Positions 20,975 to 32,230 are shown, counted from the stretch's first letter. The stretch: DNA of 64,000 nt from Acanthosepion esculentum (GCA_964036315.1 OZ038485.1:103301593-103365592), one strand, 5' to 3'. The notes: generated from the letters alone by a model not told the origin. Translations and numbers: made by a program.

Positions 20975-21140
20975 CATCCATTAGACACGGCACGTGGAAC
21001 TAGAACAGTTTACCCCAGCGAGCGAAATAGAGTGTTCAGTTTGACATTCCAACCACCTGAAGAAGGCCGGAGCGTACAGCGGCCGAAACGTTGTAATAAA
21101 TATGGCGACAAAGATGAGGACAATAGTCCGAATAATGTAA
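20975..21140 (+). repeat. Hammerhead-core-like repeat, copy B
   Basis: A near-identical inverse of copy A, with CTGAAGA at 21057-21063, a stem with loop AGCGTACAG at 21064-21084 and GAAAC at 21085-21089. It faces copy A across about 140 bp, so the pair could fold into one long hairpin. Confidence 0.6.
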
Positions 21141-22370
21141 ATAGTGTACATAATACATCAACTCAAAAATATAGACAGATACCATACTTTGTTGGTTTAA
21201 ATTAAAAGAAAGAAAAGAAAAGAAAACTGGTTATGGTTTTTACATAAAAATGGTGTATAACATGCAAATGGATGGATATATATATATACATATAGGCTGT
21301 AAAACAAATTTTGGCAAAATAGCTTAGTTTCAGAATCGACCCGTCAAGACAATCGGGCGTAATTACAGGCTTACTCCCTCTTCGCAGCTCTTTCCATTAA
21401 TATATTCATAGACGCTAGACTTGGCAGTCATCGTTTCTGTAATTGACTACGACTTTTCTACCTCATTGGCACTAGAGTTATTGATCTTCAAATTCTATTC
21501 CGAAACCAATATTCCATTATCGACTTCATTTCATGAACCAATCTCGCATCGCAATGATAGATTCTGTAATTGTCTGAAATGAAAAGCGAAATACGAACAG
21601 AAGAATGTCGACAAAAAGATACGAGTTTCTATGCGTGCTTGAATTATGAAAACTATGAATATATGTATGCCAAATATGTATATATTCGATTGTGCATATT
21701 ACAGCACAGTGCAACAAGCAAGCAAAACCAAGGGAAAAGCACATATAGATGAGAAGGAGAGGATTCAAATGCAATATGATTACACTTGTAAATACGTATC
21801 CTCACACCAAGTCCCAAACTCGTTCGCTTGCACTGAAACATGAATTCAATACGAAATGATCTTTCGTATTCCAGTAGCAATTGAAAGTTCGAACCTCAAT
21901 TGAACGCTTTAAAATTTGGCCTCGTGCTTGACTAATTTAAGCGTTTTATCTTATCCTACGTAAGAGAAAAAAGACATTTTAAAGGAATTTTAGTTTGTTA
22001 TAGGGTTCATCTCCCTCCCCTTTCATCTTTTCATGATTAGAATTGTATATATTTTATTATCATCAAATGTTTATGGTGTGGGGCGCGTTTTTGTAGGTCC
22101 CCTCTGGTGAGGATGTGGTATTATGGTGTATGGAGGATTGAATGGTGACGGACGAATTCTTGTGGTGAATGTGTCAATTGTAATGTATGAATGGGTCGCG
22201 AATCTGATTAGCTAGGTATACGATAGTTAGTTAAGACCAGCCTTTACCCCTCCCTTTTTTCGGCCTTGTGCCACAATTTGTACATTTTTGTACGAATAAA
22301 TAACGAGAAAAGAAAAGACATCGAAACGATACAGAAATGCACAGATTTTAAAATTAAATTTTAGCGTCCG
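21141..22370. other. No gene seen; spacer with a possible retroelement 3' end
   Basis: TCGGCCTTGTGCCACA near 22260, followed by ACGAATAAATAACG, also occurs in part at 56.88 kb, suggesting the 3' end of an unidentified element. The rest is unassigned. Confidence 0.4.
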
Positions 22371-22379
22371 GTGTATATG

Positions 22380-22680
22380 GTAGTCACAGGTTTAACTTTG
22401 TTTTCTCGAATGCAATCTTCTATGTGCCGTGTCCTTTCAGGATCGTATCTCTCCACAATTTCCCGTCCTTTGTACCTTAGTAAATTGACTTTTCGCTATT
22501 TCTCCTAATTCCTGTCCTACCAACCGTGTACACAAGCTCGTTACGTGGGTCATGCGCTGCTTTCCTGTGTCCCTCTTGTCTTCAATAGGTCATTCGCGTT
22601 AAATTTTCCAGGCCTCTTTTCTCATTATGTGCCTTAGAAATTTTAACTGACTCTTTCTGATGTTAAGTTTTGTTTACATT
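22380..22680 (-). pseudogene. RTE-type LINE 3' coding end (relic)
   Basis: Minus strand: RKSQLKFLRHIM, then a frame-broken segment with KFNANDLLKTRGTQESSA, and ERTRHIEDC near the end, matching the C-terminal block LKFLRHIMR..RGKQR of the 62.5-63.4 kb copy. No RT core. Strongly decayed. Confidence 0.55.
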
Positions 22681-22864
22681 TTCCCGGGGGCGGAGGAACT
22701 ATTGACGAATCTACGACCAGCTAATTAGTGGTTTCTTAATAAATATCACCGTGGAGAAGGCAACGGGAAACAAGTTTACTATCAATACCAAAAACATTCA
22801 TGTTTCTCGAATGCTATATAATAAGTTAATTAAAAAAGGTTAATTGATAACACACGCGTATATC

Positions 22865-22865
<1 letters not shown>

Positions 22866-22915
<50 letters not shown>
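22866..22915. repeat. (TA)n(CA)n microsatellite
   Basis: About 13 TA units followed by about 12 CA units. Confidence 0.95.
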
Positions 22916-22920
<5 letters not shown>

Positions 22921-23011
22921 CCTAAATAATTTAGACATATGTCGATAGCATTCATTGCGATCATTTCGAGTTCAGATTAATTTCTTGGTAGCCTTAGAAA
23001 ACTGATTAAGA

Positions 23012-23205
23012 AAAATACCAGTATTTTCTTTCAAATAGTTTTTATTTTCCCCCAAGTACTTTCAATCACATCTGCGACCATCTTCATGGTCTAAACCTAT
23101 ATACATACTCACAGACAACTTAACCTATGAAGATGGTCTCAGATGAGATTGAAAGTACTTGGGGTGGGGGGATAAAACTATTTGAAAGAAAATCTTGGTA
23201 TTTTT
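23012..23205. repeat. Long inverted repeat (hairpin)
   Basis: The arm 23012-23087 (ACCAGTATTTTCTTTCAAAT, CCCCAAGTACTTTCAATC, ACCATCTTCAT) is mirrored by 23128-23205, with a loop of about 40 bases. A few mismatches. No coding content. Probably a MITE or foldback of unknown family. Confidence 0.75.
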
Positions 23206-23799
23206 TTTGATTTTTTTTTAAGGCTATAAAGAAATTAATCCGTGAACTCCAAAGGATCACTACGAAAGCTAATTGACATGATATGAAACTATTTAACCAA
23301 ACCTGTTTGAATATATATTACTAGATTAAAAGCCGCCGTATCTTGTTTGGAGGGCTCTTGTTTGGGCCTTCATCGCAATAGCTAGGAAGGAGTAGATACG
23401 ATAGGCAACAATAAACTACAGAAGAACTCATAACTGATCGCTGCATTTAAGTATTACATAAATTTTTAAGCTTACGTTTTAAAAAGTTCAACGATAATTC
23501 TTCTGCTGTCACTTAATTTAAAGACAATTTTATGTACGTAGGTCCCTACTTTCCGTACAATTATTTTTATTTCATGGGTGACTTTTGCCGGATTTTGTAA
23601 TTAATTTCGTTTATTCCCAAATTTATTTCCAAGTAATAAAAATTGTTATCCTACAAAAAAAATTGTCGCAAAAAAATAACGTAAAAAATCGCTGAAAGCA
23701 GTCACAGTAGTGAAAACTTGTGAATCCAAAATTTCAGGATTGCGGATCCCGGTCCGGCCTAAAAGGTTTTTAATTGACACTGACTTCCGCATTTATTAT

Positions 23800-24355
23800 A
23801 TACTAGCCGAATTAACCGCGCCTTGCTGCGTATTAAACTTCTTTTTTTTTTTTGTAAGAAAAGGATGATTGATTTGTGGAGAAAAATGATACATTTCAAA
23901 TATTACTCAATGATCTTGCTGATGTGACCTCCATATTCTGGCTTTCTCCTCCTATATTTTGGATAAGAGTCATTCCCTTGTTCAAATTAATATTTAATTT
24001 AAATCAAAGGGAAAAAATTCAGTGGGAGGTTGTGCGAAAACAGATTGATCTGACCCCTTTGATATGTATTTGATGTAATACTTGATTTTAACATTTATAT
24101 GACAGTTGAATTGTCGCAACAAATATATATTGTAAGGCACTACGCACCGATTGGTGATTTTTCTCAACTTGACGTCCATATTGTGTTATTTTGATCTTGT
24201 CGATGTGAGCTCCATCTTCTGGCTTTCTCCTATATTTTGGATAGGAGTCATTCCCTTGTTCAAATTTAAATTTAATTTAAATCAAAGGGAAAAAAATTTC
24301 ACTGGGGAGGGGGGTACCTCCCCGGGGACCGCCTTTGATCCAAATGAAATATAAA
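23800..24355 (+). repeat. Direct duplication of a CTTTCTCCT..AAATCAAAGGGAAAAA unit
   Basis: About 125 bp at 23908-24033 is repeated at 24188-24310: GATGTGACCTCC or GATGTGAGCTCC, ATTCTGGCTTTCTCC, TATTTTGGATAAGAGTC, TCATTCCCTTGTTCAAATT, AATCAAAGGGAAAAA. The left unit follows TACTAGCCGAATTAACCGCG, a motif reminiscent of widespread invertebrate repeats. Class unknown. Confidence 0.6.
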
Positions 24356-24459
24356 TATATCAAGTACCCTGGCTAATATAGTTTCAATATATATATGATT
24401 ATGGGGGCGTCTATCTCCAAAACTCTAGGAATTCGATAACAAAAAATTAGACAGAGGTT

Positions 24460-24461
24460 AC

Positions 24462-24495
<34 letters not shown>
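24460..24495. repeat. (TA)n microsatellite
   Basis: About 16 TA units. Confidence 0.9.
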
Positions 24496-24499
<4 letters not shown>

Positions 24500-24539
24500 G
24501 ACTCTTCCGTCGGTTTCGACCTATGAGGATCTGACAACT

Positions 24540-24800
24540 TAATTCAGTTATGAAATTTTGTGCGATAATCTGCACTTAAGACCTGCTAGTGATTTACAAA
24601 GGAGGCCGCATATGGAGCAAGAGTGAGGATTGTGGGATGAGATCACTGTTAGATTGGCCGGCCTTTTAGATCTTGCTCTCGCTTTTTGAAGACGATTCAG
24701 ATAAGCACATTGAAAGCTGCCGAGTCCACTAAAACACGTTGATCTCCATTCCACCCGCTCCAAGCGCTCAAGGGTGTTATTGACAGCTGACAAGTTGCTC
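24540..24800 (-). pseudogene. LINE C-terminus with C2H2-like zinc finger (relic)
   Basis: The minus strand reads WRSTCFSGLGSFQCAYLNRL, ARARSKRPANLTVISS, then HSCSICGLLCKSLAGLKC, a CxxC..SLAGLK knuckle like CPVCGKTCRSLAGLKSHLR in the 57.9-61.3 kb LINE. In that group of non-LTR elements the finger closes ORF2. The frame ends naturally here. Upstream RT is gone, cut at a (TG)n(TA)n tract. Confidence 0.6.
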
Positions 24801-24819
24801 TTCAGCTTGTCTTTGTGTG

Positions 24820-24848
24820 TGTGTATATATATATATATGTGTGTGTGA
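24820..24848. repeat. (TG)n(TA)n microsatellite
   Basis: Short compound tract at the truncation point of the adjacent LINE fragment. Confidence 0.9.
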
Positions 24849-25284
24849 AAAAAGCACAAGTTTAAACTGAGGATATGGGTTAAATATTAAACCATGATTA
24901 ATAAGGCCAATAATATTTTTAAAATAAATAAATGTATTAATAATATTAGAATATATGTAAACATATTGCTTAAAATTTGTATTTACGAGGGAAGAGGGCT
25001 CAATATCGATATATAGAGCATTTGTAAATACGAGGAATGTGGACTTAGAAATCATCACTGCTTGTTGAATTAAATGTAGTATGTTGCGGGACTCACCACT
25101 TTCGTTGCGAAGACACAGTAAATATTTGTTTTCAGTAAATATTTATGGGCTCCTGGTACATTTGTCCAGCAAACAATATTGGCGAACTCATGTGAGTCTG
25201 GGTAAAAAATAAGTAATAAACACAGACTGTAAACAAACAAGTATTGATGAATATGTGGACATGTTACAAAAAGGAAAATGAGAG

Positions 25285-25770
25285 AAGTTACAATTGTGAA
25301 GAGTTCAGAGCAATCTCCAATGTGTCAGAATTGCTTCCGTGCCGATAGAAGCAGAAGAGAACGTCTTGTTGCTAGCAAATAAAAATTGGAAGAAGCTTTC
25401 AAATCTCGCCCCGTCTGCGATTATCGTCAGAGGCAGTAATCCAACAAGTACAAGTTTCAATGGGGCGATTCTGAGGGACTTAGAAGTCCTACCAGGATTC
25501 ATTATTGGGGGCCACAATCTTAATACAAAAATATGCAGATGAGAGACAGTGTTGATATCAGGCACAGAAAGTAAACTAAAGTCACTCTTAAGAATGTAGA
25601 GAAGGAAATCAAGAAGAAAGGACTGAGTATTAATTGTAAGAAGACAGAATGAATGATTATCCGCAATTGTCAGACAAGTATAGAAATTTAAATATCGAAG
25701 TATTTTATCAGAACACGAAAAATATCGACACCGAAACCAGACGGCACATTGGAATAGAGAAAGTTAATTT
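25285..25770 (+). pseudogene. RTE-type LINE RT fragment
   Basis: ILRDLEVLPGFIIGGHNLNTK, a damaged YADET, TVLISGTESKLKSLL, then KKGLSINCKKTE in another frame and NIDTETRRHIGIEKVN match, in order, the ILKELETLPEFSIGDNNLN..GVRINYKKTE..CDTEICRRIGMAKD of the 62.5 kb copy. It covers the RT palm end and thumb. Many frameshifts and stops. Confidence 0.7.
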
Positions 25771-26069
25771 CTTCACTGGTCACCACCCCACTCTACTTTT
25801 TTCTCTCCTTCACCGATCGTTTTTTTTTCTTCTTTACCAATCGCCGTTTTTCCTTCTTCACCTGTCGCCATTTTTCTTCCAAACTAAGATATCGAAAAAT
25901 CAATGCATTCAAAGGCGAATGATAAGACCGCTTAACATACAGAAGCGAATTGTGAAGCAGATTTTGCCACTGGCTCCTTCTCTTGAAGATGATTCCAAAT
26001 AAAATGGAGAGCTTGAGAGAAATTAATAAAGTTCTGGGGAGCTTCATAATCTTTTCCTGCTAAGATTCA

Positions 26070-26820
26070 TTATTATGAACGCCGACAATCTTAACATATG
26101 TAGATGACACAGTGTTGATAGACACATATCTACAAGAATTCCTACAGAAAGCAGTGAAGGAAAGCGAGACGAAAATACTAAACATCAATTGCAAGAAGAC
26201 ACAATATATATTTGCCAGCAAAAAGAACAGACCAACAGGTAAATTACAAATTGGAGATACCCAAAATCAAACAAGTACAAAAGATTTTAACAGGACAGAA
26301 AGTGCGACACTGAAATCCGAAGGCGCATTGGGTTAGTTTAAGATGCCTTCCAAAAGCTCAGTAAAGTATTAAGAAACAGGAAGATTTCGTTAGAAACAGA
26401 GGAAAGAGTACTGAACTGTTACGTAATATCAGTCCTATATGACATTGAATTCTGAACAATCTCATCACTGATGAAGCAGAGACGAGGTAACAAATGTTCT
26501 ACAGAAGAATGCTCAGAATACCATGGACAACGAAATTTTACAGAAAATGGAAGCAAAAAGGACGTACTTATCAACGGGAAGAGAGTTGAAATTTCTCGGG
26601 CACATAATGAGGAAAGCGGGCTTGGAAAATTTAACACGCACATCACATGTTGAACACAAGAGGAACAGAGGAAAGCAACGAATAACCCACCGAACGAGCT
26701 TGTGTAAATGGTTGGATAGTTAGCAAAAAGACACACATTGTTAAGTGCTTCAAAGACGGGAAATTGTGGAGAACCGTGATCGCCCACGACCAGAAGGGAC
26801 AATGTAAAGAATAAGAGTAA
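26070..26820 (+). pseudogene. RTE-type LINE RT/C-terminal fragment
   Basis: It restarts at the RT region already present upstream (ADNLNICR.DTVLIDT), so this is a second copy and not a continuation. It goes on with LQEFLQKAVKESE, INCKKTQYIFASKK, a DTEI-like stretch, a Y-E-N region, then ELKFLGHIMRKAGLENLTRTS, RGKQRITHRTSLCKWL. The C-terminus is fairly complete. The catalytic YADD reads as a broken V-DDT. Confidence 0.7.
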
Positions 26821-26824
26821 TGAT

Positions 26825-27325
26825 CATTTTTTTTCTCTGCTGCCAAGAATTTCGAGTTTGCTTGACCAAAAAATGAATAAAGCTAATTTAGGAGTAAATG
26901 TGAAGTGGGCAGAATAAGAAAAAAAATTACATATAAGGTGTTCAAATTCTATAGGCATTAAAATACAACTGCGACGAGGAATTAATGCAAATTTTCAGCG
27001 ATAAAATGAGACAGTTATGCGCACTATACGGCGTGCATGCGCACATTTGCCTTTTCACCGGGACCAAAGCGTGATATCTGTTGTCATTTTACATGGCGAA
27101 GTCGCCTGGTCCCGGAGATTCCAACCCTACGGCAGCACCTTTCTCATTACACTAAGGGAGGCAGGGTTTGTGTAATATGCGAAATTATGCGTTAGTGAAA
27201 GCAGTGATAAAAGGAATTGTAGAAGTTTGAAAGAGATAAGAGTCCGGTGATAAAAAGTAATGGCTGAAGCAAAATGTTTAACTGATGTCTATCAATTGTG
27301 CCACTTTATTTTTTATAAATGTAAA
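26825..27325. other. No gene seen; spacer
   Basis: Includes TGCGCACTATACGGCGTGCATGCGC-like CpG-containing sequence. Nothing assigned. Confidence 0.45.
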
Positions 27326-27330
27326 AAGAA

Positions 27331-27420
27331 GTGGAGAGAGAGAGAGAGAGAGAAGTGTGGAGAGAGAGAGAGAGAGAGAGAAAGTGTGGAGAGAGAGAGA
27401 GAGAGAGAGAGAGAAGTGTG

Positions 27421-27451
<31 letters not shown>

Positions 27452-27932
27452 GTGGAGAGAGAGAGAGAGAGAGAGAGAAGTGTGGAGAGAGAGAGAGAGA
27501 GAGAGAAGTGTGGAGAGAGAGAGAGAGAGAGAGAGAAGTGTGGAGAGAGAGAGAAGTGTGGAGAGAGAGAGAAGTGTGGAGAGAGAGAGAAGTGTGGAGA
27601 GAGAGAGAAGTGTGGAGAGAGAGAGAAGTGTGGAGAGAGAGAGAAGTGTGGAGAGAGAGAGAAGTGTGGAGAGAGAGAGAAGTGTGGAGAGAGAGAGAAG
27701 TGTGGAGAGAGAGAGAAGTGTGGAGAGAGAGAGAAGTGTGGAGAGAGAGAGAAGTGTGGAGAGAGAGAGAGAGAGAAGTGTGGAGAGAGAGAGAGAGAAG
27801 TGTGGAGAGAGAGAGAGAGAGAAGTGTGGAGAGAGAGAGAGAGAGAAGTGTGGAGAGAGAGAGAGAGAGAGAAGTGTGGAGAGAGAGAGAGAGAGAGAGA
27901 AGTGTGGAGAGAGAGAGAGAGAGAGAGAAGTG

Positions 27933-27967
<35 letters not shown>

Positions 27968-28690
27968 GTGGAGAGAGAGAGAGAGAGAAGTGTGGAGAGA
28001 GAGAGAAGTGTGGAGAGAGAGAGAGAGAAGTGTGGAGAAAGAGAGAGAGAAGTGTGGAGAGAGAGAGAGAGAGAGAAGTGTGGAGAGAGAGAGAGAGAGA
28101 GAAGTGTGGAGAGAGAGAGAGAGAGAGAAGTGTGGAGAGAGAGAGAGAGTGGAGAGAGAGAGAGAGAGAGAGAGAAGTGTGGAGAGAGAGAGAGAGAGAG
28201 AGAGAAGTGTGGAGAGAGAGAGAGAGAGAGAGAAGTGTGGAGAGAGAGAGAGAGAGAAGTGTGGAGAGAGAGAGAGAGAGAGAAGTGTGGAGAGAGAGAG
28301 AGAGAGAGAGAGAGAAGTGTGGAGAGAGAGAGAGAGAAGTGTGGAGAAAGAGAGAGAGAAGTGTGGAGAGAGAGAGAGAGAGAGAAGTGTGGAGAGAGAG
28401 AGAGAGAGAGAAGTGTGGAGAGAGAGAGAGAGAGAGAAGTGTGGAGAGAGAGAGAAGTGTGGAGAGAGAGAGTGAAGTGTGGAGAGAGAGAGTGAAGTGT
28501 GGAGAGAGAGAGTGAAGTGTGGAGAGAGAGAGTGAAGTGTGGAGAGAGAGAGTGAAGTGTGGAGAGAGAGAGTGAAGTGGAGAGAGAGAGAGAGTGAAGT
28601 GGAGAGAGAGAGAGAAAAGAAGTGCAGAGAGAGAGAAAAGAAGTGCAGAGAGAGAGAAAAGAAGTGCAGAGAGAGAGAGAGACAGACAGA
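27331..28690. repeat. AAGTGTGG(AG)n satellite array
   Basis: About 70 units of AAGTGTGG followed by 5 to 12 AG dinucleotides. Between about 27536 and 27760 the unit is a regular 18 bp. Towards 28470-28560 it becomes GTGAAGTGTGG, and near 28620-28670 AAAAGAAGTGCAG. All three plus frames stay open for over 1.1 kb only because no unit contains a stop. A distinctive GGAGAAAGAG variant recurs at 28031 and 28341, marking an internal duplication. Confidence 0.97.
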
Positions 28691-29705
28691 AAGACAGGTG
28701 AGACTGTAAAAAGAAGTTAAGCGACGGAGTGGAGAGTTGAAAACCTTTACAGCTTTGATTCTTGAAGCAGCTGTAAAATAACGAATGAATGAAGTTCGTT
28801 TTTGGCTAACTCACAAGAATCCAAATTTATTCCTATTCCGCCACCAATAACATTCAGTCCGAATTTCAGTTGGGCGCGATAGTTTCCCTACAGTTTTTAC
28901 ACGCCAGTAACACGGCACCTTTAGTAAAAAAAAAAAAAAAATTAAAAAAAAAATTCATTTGCACGCTGCGTAGAATTTTCCATTTATATTCATCAGGACA
29001 CTTACCGTAGAGCAATGAGGAACAAGGTAATTTCGCAGAATATTCGCTATTATTGCAATTTCTAACTTCGTCAAGCGTCTATTCATGTAATTCGTATGCC
29101 AAGTTAAGCTCAACTTAAAATGCTTCGATTGCAGTTGAACCTTCGTACTTTCTATCCAATTTTTTTTAATTTAATTTAATTTCGCTGAAATAAAAAAAAA
29201 TTCCTAAAAACGCCACAAAATGTTAACCTACGCCTTGGATTTTTTTCTCGTATCTCCTTTCCTAAAAGAAATACTTCTTTGCCAAGCCAACATATATGAC
29301 CATCAAAACTTTTAAAAAAATTAAAAGAAAATGGTTAAATCAGAACTTTCTATTATTTAATATAAATAAACACATTTATCAAATTAAAATAAAATAAATA
29401 ATTGCATTAATATAAAAAATAAATATAAACAAATAGAATTTTAAAAAAATAATCAACAGCAACATTTACTAACTTTTATCCGTTAGGCATTAAATTTCAT
29501 CGCTTAGCATCCGCCATAGTTTACTTTTTCTTCCAGTTCGCCTCAATATTTTTGAGCTTTCTTAAATTTAAAAATTTCGAAAACCTAACGTTTAGGTCTG
29601 TTTATAAATGCATGTTGCAAAATAAAATACTTACATTTATCGTGATAAAGTTCATAAGAGTACGAAAAGCGTTGGTAAAGAAAAGTTTTCCTTCTCTCTC
29701 ATATT
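28691..29705. other. No gene seen; A+T-rich spacer
   Basis: A-runs near 28927, otherwise unassigned. Confidence 0.5.
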
Positions 29706-29708
29706 ATA

Positions 29709-30298
29709 CAGGGTGTATCAAAAATACTTTTACAAACTTCGGGGGCAGGTTCCTCACACCAAAACAAGAACAAACATATGTTCGCAATTCCTTCATTTTT
29801 GAGGAAAGTTTAAAGTCTACGGTACCCACTGTTAAAATGTGCAATCCAAGATACAATACAGAAATATTTATTACCATAGTTTGTGGTGCCAAAGATACTG
29901 TCTCAGCAACGCAACGGTAAACAGCAGCAAAGTTTGGATGACTCGGCTGCACATGCAATCTGACACAGCCATGCAGCCTCGCCTTCCATTATTATTCGCG
30001 CGGGCGTATGTAAGAAAACATATCTGCCTGCTCACAATATGAATATTCTTCCATTGTTAAACTGAACACTTAACTCACTACTACACACGTTAAACGTTGA
30101 AGAGACTAGTTACAAATGTACACGAATGATAAATGTAACCCAATCTACGCGCCAACACAGGGCTATCTACCGTAAACTTTCCTTAAACTCAACTGAAAAA
30201 CGAAGGATTTGCAAACATATTTATATGGACTTTTGTCCTTGTTTTGGTTTGAGGAACTCGCCTCCAAAGTCTGTAAAAATATTTTTGATATATATGGT
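29709..30298 (-). mobile_element. Long-TIR mariner-type deletion derivative
   Basis: The left end, after TA, starts CAGGGTGTATCAAAAATAC. The inverse is at 30165-30298, giving TIRs of about 120 bp (shared TTTACAAACTTCGG or TTTACAGACTTTGG, CTCACACCAAAACAAG, TTTGAGGAAAGTTTAAAG). On the minus strand a short N-terminal remnant reads RQADMFSYIRPRE and HPNFAAVYRCVAETVSLAPQTM, the same as in the long copy at 35.7-37.2 kb. Everything from the linker to the C-terminus is deleted. Confidence 0.8.
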
Positions 30299-30404
30299 AA
30301 TAAATCCGTTGGTATATAATCCAAGTGGATCCTAGTAATATAAAATATTAAAACTGATCCACAAAAAGAGCTCAATGTATTGTTACAGAGCAAATAATTA
30401 GTAC

Positions 30405-30630
30405 ACAATAAAATCCCAAATTACCTCATATGGGGAATAGACTTAATTCAACCGACGTAAATTCCTCAGTCTTATTCAACCCCAGTATAGACTGAGTTCG
30501 TGTCGGAATTAGATAGTTAAATTTCTAATTTCGACACGAACTCAGTCTATAACAGAGTTGAATAAAACTGGCGAATTTCGTCGATTGAATTAAGCCTATT
30601 CTTCATATGAGGTAGTTTTGGATTTTATTG

Positions 30631-30632
<2 letters not shown>
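30405..30632. repeat. Near-perfect palindrome, 108-bp arms
   Basis: The left arm 30405-30512 (ATAAAATCCCAAATTACCTC, TTAATTCAACCGACG, ACTGAGTTCGTGTCGG) and the right arm 30525-30632 are inverse copies with about a dozen mismatches and a loop of only 12 bases. A (TA)n tract follows at once. Looks like a MITE or foldback. No copy seen elsewhere in the window. Confidence 0.85.

Positions 30633-30681
<49 letters not shown>
30633..30681. repeat. (TA)n microsatellite
   Basis: About 24 TA units directly at the base of the palindrome. Confidence 0.95.
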
Positions 30682-30688
<7 letters not shown>

Positions 30689-31265
30689 GTTCAGCATTTT
30701 CCCATCTACGCAAGAGGTCTGTTAAAACTTTGGAAACAGCTAAATTTCAATTTTAAACATTCAAATATTGACAATCTTTCCCTCCATGTCACACTAAATG
30801 GCGCGGCAGGGATCGATAAGTGTATCCATCGAAAAATTTGCAAGTAACTAAACAAAATTGAAAATGATTCTTGCAAGCACTCAATGTTTAACTTACGATG
30901 AATGGTGAATATTTACATTTTAAGAGGAATATTGTGTGAATCGTCCAAGTGTGTGTGTGTGTGTGTGTGCAAGCGCGCTTGTAGTAGTAATAGTTTGTTT
31001 GTGCATGAAGTCATGTTAGCAAATGTACGAACTCAAATTAATACGGTGTTCTTTGTGCTATACAATTTTCTCTATATCAAAGCCCAGTATATTCGCCATC
31101 GTCCTCAATTTCTTAAATAGGCTACAGTCATATCAGTCTCAAATGATCCTATTTCGATCATATAAGCGGATAAACCTAATCCACAAATCTTGTTATTCAA
31201 TTCACCTTTCATCTGGCGAGATATTTAACAGAAAACAATGTCACACCAATTGATGATCATAATAT
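30682..31265. other. No gene seen; spacer with (GT)n at 30951-30969
   Basis: No repeat or frame recognised apart from the GT tract. Confidence 0.5.
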
Positions 31266-31270
31266 AATTA

Positions 31271-31426
31271 CAGTGTAACCCGGATATAAGAGAGTTGTCG
31301 GGACCGGAGAAGAAGTATCTTATATCCGGGGTTTCTCTTATATCCGGGTTTGGTCTATTATATATACATTAACACAGGCTCTAATTTGGGACCAGATAAA
31401 ATCTCTCTTATATCCGGGTTACACTG
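31271..31426. mobile_element. Palindromic MITE, copy 2 (TA-flanked)
   Basis: CAGTGTAACCCGGATATAAG at the left and its inverse at the right, between TA dinucleotides. Inner TTATATCCGGGGTTTCTC and GGTCTATTATATATACATTA match copy 1 at 16.9 kb in the opposite direction. It retains the better consensus ends. Confidence 0.85.
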
Positions 31427-32085
31427 TATTACTATAACTATGTTTTACGAAGCATGGCGCCAGTGATAGTCGGTTTGCTTTCAGTTACACAGAAAAAAAA
31501 CTATTACTCTCTTGGTCGACTAATTGGTAAAATCTTTGTGAGCTGTATTTTGTACTTAAATGCACTTAGCATTTAAACAGTGAATTATTTAAATATGCAC
31601 AGTGATTCAATTTGGCTCCACCTCGTGAATACATTCGACATATTTGGTACCTTTTTATCAGTCAACTATTCGGCACCAACTTCCTTTTTCCTCTATCACC
31701 ACATCTACCTACCTATCGATAAGTTTTCTATTCCCTATTTTTATGTTGTTTTTCCGTGCGTTTTTTTTTGTGTGCGTGTTTTTATTCATTACACTTTCGT
31801 CATAATCTATCATAAAGGTTACTTTTGCACTATATTGACGGCAAATTTCTTTGCACCTGTGAAAGCTAATAATATTACTAAAGAGGTGTTGGTATATATT
31901 CAAAATTAGTATTGTAAATCAATTTCCAGTAAGCGTGGTAAAATGTAAAACCTTTATATTTTACGAGAATGGTTTTGTATGTAAAAGTGCGTGTAAGAGA
32001 ATTTTGGTGGATGTACACTTTCATAGTAAACAATCTTTGAAATGTTTTACATAAAAATGAACTTGTATTATTTACATTATTCAAA
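31427..32085. other. No gene seen; A+T-rich spacer
   Basis: Open frames at 31580-31909 and on the opposite strand lack any motif. Confidence 0.45.
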
Positions 32086-32089
32086 CCGT

Positions 32090-32230
32090 TATCCTCATCT
32101 TCATTGAGATATTCCCAAAGTTCGGCCGTTGTACGCCCCGGTCTTCTTCGGGTGATTGGAATTTTTAACCCTTTATTTCATCCAGCTGGGTAGATTGATC
32201 TAGTTCCACGTGTCACGCCTCTTCCGAATG
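32090..32230 (-). repeat. Hammerhead-core-like repeat, copy C
   Basis: Minus strand: ACGTGGAACTAGATCAATC, ATTCCAATCAC, CCGAAGAAGACCGG, GGCGTACAACGGCCGAAC, AGATGAGGATAACGG, all in the order of copies A/B at 20.7-21.1 kb. The core is mutated (CTGAAGA to CCGAAGA, GAAAC to GAACT), so it would not be active. Confidence 0.55.

Noticed and set aside
27260..28515. Three overlapping open frames of about 400 codons
   Set aside because: All come from the AAGTGTGG(AG)n satellite, which contains no stop in any plus frame; the RE/VWRE composition is not that of a protein family.
31580..31909. 109-codon hydrophobic open frame
   Set aside because: T-rich sequence gives Phe/Tyr/Ile-rich frames by chance; nothing supports a gene.
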